Assembly: GCF_000203815.1 (NCBI RefSeq)
Contig: NW_004457737.1
Span: 1,984,001 to 2,048,000 of the forward strand
Direction of reading: 5' to 3'
DNA length: 64,000 nucleotides
Source of the DNA: Cavenderia fasciculata
Lineage: Eukaryota > Evosea > Eumycetozoa > Acytosteliales > Cavenderiaceae
The position numbers and the translations under genes are program-made. Positions within the stretch are counted from its first letter, which is position 1, and each line of letters begins with the position of its first letter. Below the pieces are notes generated by a model, which saw only the letters and a list, made by a program, of their open reading frames with translations, was not told the origin of the DNA and made no database searches. Of this stretch, positions 34,238 to 46,489 are shown piece by piece.

Positions 34238-35312
34238 TATTAATAATAACAAGAAGAAATACTTTACTTCTTCTTCTTCTTCTTCCTTCACAATATTATA
34301 TTATTAAATAAAATAAATAAATCATTACTTAAATAGAGATAAAGTATCCTATCTGTTGGTAGGATCAAAAAGTGTATCGTGATGTGGACACTCCACACTC
34401 GTTCATCATTTTCTGACAATGGGCTCAAATCTCAGAACAGTCGATTTAGAGAGATCACGTGGCTAAAAACAAAAATCGAGAACAATTCAAAGTAAGGGGG
34501 CTGATGAGGTCTTGGCACCCCTGTCATTGTAAAAAAAAAACTCCCACAAACCTACTTGGATGGAATTTACAAAACTAGTTCATTCATTGTTTTCAACCTA
34601 ACCGAACAACATTGTGTGTCCTTGCAACAACACATCAACATCATTATTAATACAAAGAAAAGAAAGTTATTTATAAATATATATTTATTTTACATACAGT
34701 TTAAGTTCTAGACTACAGTAGTCCCCATTCACCATTCAACACCCCTTCCACACTTTACACAAACAACAACAACAAAAAGTCGGTCATTCATTCTCATAAC
34801 CCTCGACGATCCTTACTTTTTAAAATAGTAGTGGTAATACAGTACAGACCAATCAGTCAAGCAACTCACACACACACACAACACTACAGTATAGCATTGC
34901 ATAGCATCTAGCCGGTTACAAGAATAAAAAACTCGATCAAGTTCATCAATTATTGTAACATTGAGAGTTTAAAAGTCAACACACACAGACTTTCCCATAG
35001 CTAGCCACCCAACAAACAAACAAACAAACAAACATCCCGTCCGTCCTACAGCAAACAGACAAACCAATAATAATCAATTACTTTAATTTGTCAACTTCAC
35101 CATCATCATCTCTATTTATCCACATACGCTACATACATACATTAAATAATTATAAATAGAATATATATATAAATAATATAAATAAGTTCAACTGACAAAG
35201 GAATAGCAAATAATAGAGAGAGTATAAATATAGTTATTTATTTATTTCCATTTGAACAACTCTACTATTTATAGTAGACAATCATAATATAAACCTTCTC
35301 AAACGCTAGGAA
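34238..35312. other. Intergenic region
   Basis: Between L2HGDH and the RasGEF gene. It has TTC repeats just after the L2HGDH stop, AAC and CA repeats, and AT-rich sequence close to the next start. The stretch 34330-34600 is of mixed composition, and I could not fold it into a tRNA or other known RNA by eye. Confidence 0.55.
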
Positions 35313-38300
35313 ATGGCAGAGAAGGTAGAAAAGAAAGAAAAGGAAGGTAGCAGCTTGTCCAGTTTCTTTAAAAAGGGACTAAAACGAGAAGGCTCTTCCT
35401 CTTCACTCAATGGAGGCAAGAGTAATTCTCTAAAGAGTCAATCATCGTCATCATCGCTTCCACCTGGTCCAACCTCTATATCATATCTCCAATCCCCACA
35501 TGGAGGTATGTTACCAACGGCAGCTTCATCTCCATCGTTGACTATACCAGGTAGCGGTGGTGGTCTTGGCGGTAGTGCCTCTTCAACCACATTGTCATCT
35601 GCCAACACCACACCCACTATCAACAGATCATCAAGTAATCTATCTGTCAAGTTTCAAGATACCATTACAATCAATGAACCAAATACAAATGATCCTGCTC
35701 TATCTACTTTTAATAGGTATGTTGTAAAAGTAAAAGTAAAACAACAAAATACTTTAAACAAACAAAACTCATTACCACACCCCAATTCTACACAATTGTG
35801 TTGGTGGTGAGTGGGTTGTGTTTGTTTTGCATTGAATGACTCGTCTCAACATAAATGATACTAACCAATGATTTGATTTGATTTGATTTGTAGACCTAGA
35901 ACAAGTACATTAAAACAAGAAAAAAAGGAAAGATTTAGTTTTATAACTAGGTCATTGAGAAAATCTAAACTTAATCTATTGGAAGATCCAAATAATGCTG
36001 CTGCTGATAATAATGCATCGTCTACTTCGAATAATAATAATAATAATAATGGTACGGATGACCATCATAGTACTGGTGGTGCACCTGATCATGGTATGTC
36101 GTTACGAGACTCATCTTCGTCTATTACTTCGATTAGTTCGGCCACTTCGTTCAACTCTTCGGAAAAGAAGTCTCGACGAAATAGTATTTTTGTAAGACTG
36201 TTGAATCGTAAATCCAGAGATATGTCTCATATAACAGAAGAGGATTTTGTTAATGACCACCATATTAGTAGTGATGGTGCATCTTCTGGAATTCAACAAC
36301 ATGGTCATGGTGGTCACCACCTGATGCATACGTCAAGTACAAGCGATCTTGGACGTACTTTGCATCATCACCATGGTCACCATCATCATCACCTCAAAGA
36401 GCGGTCAGCGTCAGCTATCAACATCTCGACGGCCATGACACCTCCACCTAATATTCTAGTGTCGACATACGACCCTACCGTCAAGGAGCAAGAGACCAAC
36501 GAGCTGCGTAGTCAGCTGAGTGAGGCCAACAACCAACTCTCAACACTACGTGTCAAAGAGACTGAATGGCGCAAGGAAAAGGAAGAGTTGATTCGAAAGA
36601 TACAGTTGTTGTCAACAACCAGCCAAACAGCCTCTAGTTCGCCATCCACCTCGTTTAGTGGGTTCCACAGTCTCCAACACCACCACCACCACAACTTTTT
36701 CCACGACCTTCATTCACATTTGGATTCAGCGTCGACTAGCTCACCATCCATGTCAAAGTCGCCGTCTATCCAATCACTCTCACTCGAGGTGTCTAGCTCT
36801 GTGGCGCCCCTCTCGCTCTCATCCTCGTCCGTGTCATTCTCGACCGTTGGCACGAGTGCCACCACTCCCAACCCATCGCCGCCACTCCCACGTCGCCAAA
36901 ATAACCGAAATAGATACACTGTCGCTATTCCCAAGTGGGACGAGTCAATGAATTTCAACGGGAGTCCTTTTGAGCGTTTGGTCGAAGTTCTCAAAAACAG
37001 TTGTGAGATTTTCCCATCCGATTCAAATCTTATGAATGTGATTGCCGGTAGTCCAGGTTCCTCTTCTTTCTCATTGCTTGCTTCTTCACTTCAACACAGC
37101 CAAACCGCTCACTCTCAAGAATCATCATCACAACAAATCGCTAGTGCAGCAGAGTCTGTCAAGTCGCCAAGAAAGCCATCAATGGGTGCACACCAACCCA
37201 GTGCTGGTGGTGCTGGTCATTCAGATCAATCGACAGCTACTGATGGCATTAAAGCATCAACATCCAACGACTCTATCAATGAGGAAAAGATGCTCAAGCA
37301 ACACATTCTATCGATCAGTCTAAAGAAAATGGTTGCCAAGCTTATAGGTGAGAATACAGAATCCTCTGCAGTCTTTAAAACATTTTTCTCAACCTATGAA
37401 TGTATATATACCTCTGAAGATATTTTAATTGCTTTAATTGAACAGTATGTGTCCAAAAAATGGAGACCAAAAAAATAATGTTATTAATATTTCTTTTTTT
37501 TTTTTAAAAAGATATCAAATTGAAAGTCCACAATCAAAGATTAGAATTTGTACAATATTAAAAAGTTGGTTACAAAGTAATCCTATATCATCACTTTCCA
37601 ACATTGACTTTGTCAATCGATTCAAAGAGTTTTTGGTCGATATTCGAAACACAGACAAGGAGTCACAAGACTACAACTTTTCAAAGATTATTGAGGTGTG
37701 CAACCAAATTGCCTATATACTCGAGACCAAGATATTGGAAAGAGGTGGCATGCCAATGTACAGTAGGGGATTTGCCGAGGCAGAGAAATCATACGTATCC
37801 AAGAAATCCAAGCAAAAGATCAAAGCGTACCTATCAACCTCACTTAAACACACTAGAACCTTTCCAGATATTGAAGAGGATATCGACGATACGTCATCGA
37901 TTTGTGATGTCAGTGACACTACGAGTCAATCCAATTTGGAGAGCTCGTCACCACCACCATCACCAACAATGGGGCTCTCCAAGGCCGATCGTGTCAACCA
38001 ATTGTTGCCAACTGGGCACCTCAGCTCTAGTGCCATCGACCACCATCACTCACCATCACATGATTTCCCAGTGCGAGTTGAAACCAGACCTCGGTCATCT
38101 ACATGGTCCACATCTGATATCTTCCTCTCCATCATGGATGCTCCCGCCAAAGAGATTGCCAAATCCATTACAGTTGTAGACTATAGTATATTTATTTGTG
38201 TTGAGCCATCGGAATTGATGAATGGAGTGTGGGGTAAACCACAACACAAGGACAAGGCAATGAACATTTCAAAACTAATTGCTAGATTCAATGAAATCTC

Positions 38301-40527
38301 AATGAATGTCATTCAAACCATTCTCAATGAAACTAAATTAAAGGATCGTTGTAAAGTTATGGCTAAATTTATTAAAATTGCAAAGGTAAAACGGAAAATT
38401 AGAAAATTAAAAAAAAAAGATTGAAAGAAAACTAACTTGATTTATTATTATTATTTTAGTATTTACATGAACTTCGTAATTATAATTCAATGATGGCAAT
38501 TTATGCAGGTATATCGCATTCAGCAGTTGTTAGATTAAAATGGACAAGAAAGATTTTACCAAAGACTAGTCAAAAGACATTACAAGATTTGGAAAGGTTG
38601 ATGGAAAATGAAGAAAACTTTAAAAATTATCGTACTGAATTAAAAACTATTACTACTCCTTGTATACCATTTTTGTATGTAAAAAAAAAAAAGAAAGGAA
38701 TTTAAAAAGATATAGAAATAATTAATTAATTGATGATTATTTGTTATATTATTTATAGTGGATTGATTTTATCAGATTTAACATTCATTCAAGAAGGAAA
38801 TCCAGATTATATTGGTACAGATGATAGTAATTGGACATTAAATCTTACAAAGTTAAAGATGGTCTATAATTGTATAAAACAAATCCAACTATACCAAAAG
38901 AATCATTATCTCATGAATGCCGATCCAAGATTGACACTTTTATTAACTCCAAATCTTAATATTTTTGGTGAACCAATTAATAATTCATTTTTAAATATTC
39001 CTAAAACTAATAGTAATAATCAATCAAATAATACTACAACTACAACTACTACATCTACAGCTACCACGACTACAACTACTACACCAATTAATAATAGTTT
39101 AGTAAACCTTAATAATAGTAATAGTGATATCAAACCATTAATTCCAAAACCAGATAATTTGGATGAAAAGGATGGTGTAGAGGAAGAAGAAGAGGAATCA
39201 GATGATGATGAAGAAGATTTATCAGATGAGGATCATCATCAAGAAACAAACCAACAAAATGAATCAGATGATAATCATAAGAATAGATTAGATGAAACAA
39301 AGAAATTGCAAGAACAAAATAATAGATTATTTAGAAGTTTCACATTGGATGGCGATCAATTGAAAAAACAATATTCTTATAATACTTGGAGTCCAAAGAA
39401 ATCTATTACTCCACCACCCTCTATAAACTCTCTCAAGAGTCCACTTGGCCGTCTTAAAAAGGTTGAAAGAAGTCAAAGCGAGGCTAACCTGCCAACTGTC
39501 AAAACACTCTTGGAGATACAAACACACCAACTCTTGGACTCGATCATTCGGGGTGACCTTACTGATACGCCAAAGATGACATCACCAAGACACAACTTTT
39601 CAACTCCTATTCACAGTTCTACCATCTTCACCACGGTCTCCTACTACCAATACTAGTCCAGACAATAATAATAATAATACCACTCCAAGAGGAGTTTATA
39701 CTACTCCCACAATTACAGCTACGACTGCATTATCACTTTCACTCTCAACCACAACTCCACCACCATCTCCACCACCATCATCATCATCACAACCACAACC
39801 ACAACAACAACTCTCACGTCCATCACTCTTTTTTGATAGAATTAATTCTAGATCTAGATCACCTTCACCATCTGTTACAGGGTCATCTTCTGCACAAGGT
39901 TCTCCATCATCCTCATCGATTAATACATCTACTGCCAACCTTTTATCAACTTCAGTTGATGGAAGTGCTGCACTCGGGGGGGCAGGAGGAGATTCAACCA
40001 ACCCCACTACCACCTCTACTACAACCACGACAGCCGAAGCATCATTAGGAAAGAAACCAATTGGAAGAAGAAAGAGTGTTAGTACCAATAATATCTTTTC
40101 CATTCTCTCACCCAAAGATACTCAAGGTCACCACTACTATGTCTCAAAGAAATCACATAGCAGAAGTTCATCGGTGGCAGGCACACCAGGAAGTGCCGGT
40201 AATAGTAATCCATCCTCACTTCCAGCAACCCCACCAAATGCACTAGTCAGTGGTAATTCATCTCCATCTCCAACTCCCCCTGTCACAGTTACCAACACCC
40301 ATACCAATAATAATATCACACCACCACACAACGCAACCAATCAAATGACTGGAGGACACAACAACAACAACAACCCACACCATAGTTTCTCAATTGTAGC
40401 AGCCAAACGAAAGAGTATTTCCTTGGAACGCCCACCCCATCTATTTAAACCAATGACCGACGAAGGTTTATTTTCTCTATCTCTTAAACTCGAACCAAGA
40501 GGTGTTAAATATCAAGATTTAATTTAA
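35313..40527 (+). CDS. RasGEF with a predicted frameshift in the C-terminal tail
   Basis: Five exons (35313-35716, 35894-37444, 37512-38385, 38460-38674, 38759 onward). The first ~590 residues are Ser/Thr/His-rich and disordered, with a His-rich block (36361-36394) and a short coiled coil. A RasGEF N-terminal domain follows near 595-690 (LKKMVAKLIGEN, TFFSTYECIYTSEDI). The catalytic CDC25-like domain is at about 854-1080, with KFIKIAKYLHELRNYNSMMAI and TPCIPFFGLILSDLTFI. The product activates Ras-family GTPases by GDP release. The frame through this point stops at 39654-39656, 1313 codons in. A second frame open from 39580 to 40527 continues Ser/Pro/Thr-rich coding sequence of the same style for about 300 codons. 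A one-base shift between 39580 and 39653 joins them into about 1600 residues. Confidence 0.82.
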
Positions 40528-40712
40528 ACTAAACTAAACTTTAATAAATGATTGTATTGATATCTTTGTAGAAATAATAATAATATAAAATAAATTAATT
40601 GATTTCTCGTTTTTAACGTTATTTTTTGAATTGGGGAGGTGAACAAAAAACGACCGAATCATCTTTGAATTTTAAAAGTAGTATATTTGTAAATAGAGAA
40701 GATATATATATA

Positions 40713-42261
40713 ATGGACGGACAATTCAGTGTTGGTAGAGGTGGAGGTAGAGGTAGAGGAGGAGGAAGAGGTGGAGGTAGAGGAAGAGGAGGAGGAGGTG
40801 GTGGAGGCCGTGGTGGAGGTGGCGGTGGCGGCGGTAGAGGTCGTGGTGGTAGCAGAGGTGGAGGTAGAGGTGGTCCAAGAGGAGGAGGAGGTAGAGGTGG
40901 AGGAAGCGGAGGTCTATCAAGAAGAGACAACGATGGTTTCGATATGACTCCAAAGAAGAGAAAGAATATCGAACCAGCCTCTGTCGGTCATATCAACCCA
41001 AAGACTAAGAACAGTAGATCTGCCGATGACTTGGACTCTTACGAATACACTGATATGCTTCCAAAGAGATCAAAGAGATTTAATTTAGATCATTATAAAC
41101 CAGTTGTATGTTTGAACAATATAGTCGAGTATTATCAGTGGACTACAGTGTATTGACAATTTAAATATATATTTAGGAGGACAAAGAAGTTGAATTGGCA
41201 GAAGAAGAAGAATCCACCTCTAGAGTTAGAGGATCAAAAGCATCACCAAATATTAAAATAGCACCAGTAGCAGCAGCAGCTGTTGAAGAAGATAGTGACG
41301 ATGAAATTAAGATTATTGGAGAGGATAATGATAAAGACAAAAAAGCAGATGGTCAAAAGAAAAAGAAACCAAAGAGATCAGAAACAGAAGCATCAAACAA
41401 TGATCAAATGATTACTATTGAATGTATGGAACCAGAGGATCAAGGATTATATTTATTACGTAAACAAAAAGACTCCCTTAAAATGACTGATTTGGAAATT
41501 ACAAAATATCATCGTATGTGTTTATTTAAATCAAATTATAATATAATTAATTATATTAATATTTATTCTCTCTCTTTCATAGCATCATGTTTTATTAAAC
41601 CAAATGATAATGTATCAGATTTACCATCATTTTTAAATCAACTTCATTCCAAACTTGAAGGTTTCCCAAACAAACGTGCTGGTGCCCTTAAAGTTGGTTC
41701 CCCATTAGTTGTTATTGTTTCATCATCTGCATATAGAGCAATTGGACTTGAAAAGTAATTATCCCCTATCACATTGAAAGGTTAATTCATAAATATTAAT
41801 ATTTATTTTTGTTTAATTACAGAGAATTAAGAAAACATTTTAAATTCCCAAAGATTGGAACATTTTTCTCAAAACATAAAAAGGTAGAGGAACATGTAGA
41901 AATGTTAAAAGCACATCCATACAGAATTGTAATTGGTACACCAAACAGATTATTAAAATTGGCTGAAAGTGGAGCATTACAATTATCAGGATCGACACTT
42001 GAACCAATCGATTATGGTACCGTCACTGAAAAGGATGAAACTGCTACTGCTGCTGCTTCAACCACTTCCACATCTTCTACCTCTAGAAATCAACCAAAAA
42101 CAGATGAGGAAACTAGATACGTTGTCATCGATAAATCATATACCAATCAGAAAAAAGAAGATGTTTTTGGAAAGACTTGTGTCAAAGAGTTGTTTGAATT
42201 CATCGATAAAATTTGTAAACCTTTGGTACAAGATAAGAAAATGAAAATATGTATCGTTTAA
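40713..42261 (+). CDS. cmss1: CMS1-family ribosome biogenesis protein with RGG-rich N-terminus
   Basis: Four exons (40713-41105, 41177-41513, 41583-41754, 41823-42261) give 446 residues. The C-terminal half matches the CMS1 family (yeast Cms1, human CMSS1), a DEAD-box-like protein of the 90S pre-ribosome. Visible segments are SPLVVIVSSSAYRAIGLEKEL, HPYRIVIGTPNRLLKL and YVVIDKSYTNQKKEDVF. The last replaces the DEAD motif with one lacking the catalytic acids, as is usual in CMS1. There is no Walker A motif. Residues 6 to about 68 are almost pure Gly and Arg in GRGG/RGG repeats, an RNA-binding and phase-separation motif seen in nucleolar proteins such as fibrillarin. An acidic Lys-rich linker follows. 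The ATG at 40713 is the first in frame after a stop-free AT-rich leader. Confidence 0.88.
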
Positions 42262-44485
42262 AACTTCCCCTCTTAAATAAATTAATCCACAAACCAAAAA
42301 AAAAATAAGGAAATTATTATAGTACGTTGTTATTATTGAATGACGGTATGACAATACTGGCAAACAAAATATTTAAATAAGGAAATTCATTTTTGTTTGT
42401 AAAAACAATAATTATAATAACACTACTGGTTGCTCTATTGTTGGATCTTTCGACCACTCAACATAATGGTATGGAGACATTGTTTTTCTACTGGTGGGGG
42501 TCGATAAGAATGTGGTTGGTTGTGTATGTATGACTTAGCAACAGTATTATATTATATTATGCATGCATGTTAGAATGAACAAATTGTTGTACAATTCGTT
42601 TAACTACTCTACTGTACTACATTTTTAATTATCTCATCATCTGATGATGATGATGGATCGATGATAATGATCATTTGGGTGTAATGGGAACTTTCAAAAT
42701 CATTCTATATTTACTCTGTGTGTTGTACGAAATGTATGTTTGAGGGTTGAGGTGAGGATGATGCTGAATCGTTGCTGGAATCTTAATCGATAGAGATAGC
42801 ATCACTGATGGTGATGACTCAACAGACAGAGAGGAGAGGAGAGAAGAACATGAAGAAGAATGATTAGATTTCTGGGAGAGAGTCGTGGCGACCCGGTTCA
42901 CAGGAAAGATCTTAATTTAAATTAATATGTTTGGCAATGCAAAGGAGAGATGTAGGAAGCGTCATGACGATTGTGGCCCGGGCTATACAGTGTTGTCAGT
43001 GTAGAATTTGGTAAAATCGATTCGTCATTCGCTCGAACGTAGCGATACACCTGCCTTTTTGGAAAACGAACAAAAAAATTTTTTTTTATTTATTTCAATT
43101 TGTTGGAAAGGTCAGATTGTGAATTCAGACCCTAACACCAACTATCCCTACCTACCTACCCAATTAATAATTAATTTCCTACTCTCCGCTACTGTTACGA
43201 AGAAACCTTCTTGTGTGTGTTTTGGGTTTCGATCTCTCTCTGTCTCTTTCCCTTCCCATCTACCTCCAACCAACATTAAACCCCCTGTCCGCTATTATTT
43301 ACTATAATAATAATTTGGTTTTATTTTCTATTTTTTTGAAACCTTTTCTCCCGTTGTTCAATCTTATTTATAATTCTTTTTTTATCTTTTTGTGTTCACT
43401 CTATATATTTTATTTATATCATCATTATCTCTCTTTTATTTATTTATTTATTTGATTTTATTTATTACAACCACCCTTCTCAGCCAACAGAGACCTTGTC
43501 ATTTTTTATTCAAAAAGGATAATAAAAATCGATATCTATTAGTACATTTCTCAAGAAAAGGAGAGCGATAGAAAGATCTTTGTTTTATACATTTTTATTT
43601 CTTCAACGTTCTAGTGTGTGTTAGTACTACTATTATTTATTATTATCTTTATTTCTCAACTTTTTGTGAACCCTATTTTTATATTCAAGACTCGCTCGCC
43701 CCTACCCCACCAACAAGTAGAAACCCCTTCTCTAAAAATAATCGATATTCATCACCAAACATAGGAATTCAGTCCGGTACTTGGATTTCAGTTCAAAGAT
43801 ATCATTTTTTTTTTAAATTTAATTAATTTTAATTAATTATTATTTTCTCAAAACCTGGTTTCTATTTCCGCAAACTTTGTCTATATATTTCTTTTTCACC
43901 TCATACAACATACTTTTAAAGGAGATGATAACCCTTATATAAATCTTAAACAAACAATTATATTATAATATACCCACAAATTTTAATTTTTTACAACAAT
44001 AATAATAGTAATAGAATAATAGGAATAATAATAAGAATAGATTAATCAATTTTTTTTTAAATATTTGCAGATTTGAAAAGCAACAAAGAAAACTAGATAC
44101 TATCTATCTATTTAAAATTTTTATCATTAAAATAGCCTTATTGTAAATCCCAAATTTATTTTTTATTGTATCTTTTATCTGACGCACAACTTGCATTGTC
44201 AATTTAACAAGCAGTAAATAAGATCTCTTTTTGATTTTACACCTTTTTTTTTCTTGCTCCAATCCAATTTAATCCTACCCAGAGATATGAGTAGGTCAAG
44301 AAATCAAAATTTATATTTAGGCTTTTAAACTATATTTTACACAACATATCATTATCATATCACACCCCCAATAGTTAAATATATTTCATTATATATTCAC
44401 TATACCATATATATATATATATAACATCATCATTTAAATATAACATCATCCAAAATAATAATATTATAACCAAAAAAAAAACAAA
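42262..44485. other. Intergenic region, 2.2 kb
   Basis: Between CMS1 and the Fray-like kinase. A stretch near 42880-43030 is of mixed composition with GC-containing motifs, but I could not fold it into a tRNA. The right two-thirds are extremely AT- and pyrimidine-rich, with many T and TA runs, and probably form a long leader for the kinase. The short open frames are low complexity. Confidence 0.55.
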
Positions 44486-46230
44486 ATGTCCGAAGAACTT
44501 TCTCAAAGTCTTGGAGAGAAACCAACGACATCATCCAACAATCAACCATCATCGTTGAATGATAGCGCCCAAAGTGCACCTGATCTTTGTAGTAGCTGTG
44601 GATTCACATCACAAAAGAGAAATTCAATCATCAAGGAATTGGAAATGCTGGAACTCCACCACATTGGAAAAGAATATCCAAATACACCAGATGCCTATCA
44701 TTTGTTGGAAGCTGTTGGTGAAGGTACCGAAGGTTTGGTTTGGAAAGCCAAATGTCTTCCATATGAAACTTTTGTTGCAGTTAAAATCGTTGATCTTGAA
44801 AAAGCAACTCAAGAATGTGTTGAAGATGTCATTGTAAGAAACCAAAAAAAATATAAACAAAACAAACAAATCAATCAATTGTACTAATTTTATTATTTAT
44901 TTTATAGAGAGAAGCAAAAGTAATGAATGGAAATAATCATCCAAATTTGGTTCAATATCATACATCATTTTTACATGAATCTTCATTATGGATAGTCATG
45001 GAATATTTGGGAGCAGGATCACTTGCCGATATTATCAAGGACAAGTTCCCAAATGGTCTACCTGAAGTACTTGCCGTTTCAGTTTTGAAGAGTTCTCTTA
45101 GAGGACTTCAATATCTTCATAGTCATCACAGAATTCACAGAGACTTTAAATCTGACAACATCCTTATTGGAAACAAGGGTGAAATTGAATTGGCTGATTT
45201 TGGTGTCACAGCTGTTCTTGAAAAGAATCAATGGAATCATCGTAAAACTATTGTTGGAACTCCTTGTTGGATGGCTCCTGTATGTAAAGAAGATATATTA
45301 TTTAAAAACAGACTACTAATTATTAATTATTATTATTTGATTTAGGAAATTATAACAGAAAAAGGATATAATGAATTTGTTGATATTTGGTCATTTGGAA
45401 TTACTGCCATCGAATTGATTAGAGGTAAACCACCCAATTGCGAGTTACCACCCAATAAGGTTTTCATGAACCTTTTGTTTTATCCATCTCCTTCTCTTCA
45501 TGAGGAGGTCGAAAAGGGAATCGTATCCCAAAACTACAAGGACATGGTCGACATGTGCCTTCAAAAGGACCCCACCAAACGTCCCTCTGCAACCAAGTTG
45601 TTGGACAAAAAGGTATTCAAGATTGCCAAGAAACCCGATTATATAGTACACCATCTCATCAATGGCCTTGCGCCATGTGAAGAGAGATTTAGAAAGTCAC
45701 ATGGATACATCTCACCACCATGTTCACCTGCCAACACTAGTCCTCCATCATCACGTTCCAGCTCGCCTGACCCAGCCCTCGTCTCCACACCAAAGAATCG
45801 ACGATTGTCTCTTGAGAAACCTCAGCTCAAGAAATCATCGTCCGACTTTGGACTCAAAGAGTCTGATGTTAAAATGCCAAGAGCATCATCACACCCATCT
45901 CAACTATCCGACCTCGAAAACAAAGACAAGGTCAAGTTGCACAATGTCGTTCCAACGGCCCACACATCATCCAATACTCCTCCAACCCCATCAGGTGGTA
46001 TTCACAAGGAGCACAGACGTTCGTCCATCTTCTCACACTTTAGAAGACACTCTCTTGGAAAGATATTTTCAACCTCTCCCAAGAATCACAAGGATAACAC
46101 TTCACCTCCACTACCAAGTAGCCCTCCAGAGGGAGAGACTAGTCCAGGAGGATCCTCACACCACCATTTCCATTTCCCATCTTTTATGAGACACCATGGA
46201 AACAATAGTCCAATCGACGCTCACCACTAA
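44486..46230 (+). CDS. STE20-family protein kinase, Fray/OSR1-like
   Basis: Three exons (44486-44833, 44908-45279, 45346-46230) give 534 residues. The kinase domain occupies about 70-375 with all the usual elements: glycine loop VGEGTEGLVWKA, lysine K100 in VAVK, HRDFKSDN with D195, DFG at about 213, and GTPCWMAPE formed exactly across the second intron. It resembles the Fray/SPAK/OSR1 group of the STE20 family, which phosphorylate ion cotransporters in animals. The 160-residue C-terminus is Ser/Pro/His-rich, with repeated RRSSIF-, RRLSLE- and KKSSSDF-like basophilic motifs. I do not see the conserved C-terminal docking domain of SPAK/OSR1. Both introns fall between codons. Confidence 0.88.
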
Positions 46231-46489
46231 ACAACCAAACAAACAAATAATAATAATAATAATACCGATTAAATTATACTATAATAATAATAATTATCCA
46301 AGAAACAACTACCTACATACCCAGATATAGATCTATGATAATGATGAATCGTCATCATCATCAAACCAAATTTCAATTGTACTAATGAAACTTTTACAGT
46401 AAATAAATTACAATTGGTTACTTTTACAGTAGTTTACCAATTGTTTTCCTTTTAAAATATAAATATTTATTATTCTTTTATTAGTTAAT

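Noticed and set aside
34381-34450. A GGGCTCAAATCTC motif that resembles a tRNA B box
   Set aside because: No matching A box or acceptor stem upstream; could be checked with a tRNA-scanning program.
39696-40115. A 139-residue minus-strand frame opposite the RasGEF tail
   Set aside because: Antisense of Ser/Pro/Thr repeats; the plus-strand frame continues the RasGEF style and reaches a natural stop.
40619-40953. Minus-strand poly-Pro and Leu/His frames and a plus-strand Glu/Val frame
   Set aside because: They are other readings of the GGA/GGT repeats that encode the RGG block of CMS1.
42880-43050. Possible tRNA or small RNA because of mixed composition and motifs such as GGTTCACAGG and GCTCGAACG
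   Set aside because: I could not form an acceptor stem, D arm and T arm at the right spacing on either strand.
43008-43826. Short plus-strand frames rich in Phe, Leu, Tyr and Ile
   Set aside because: Readings of T-rich leader DNA with no domain; codon use unlike neighbouring genes.
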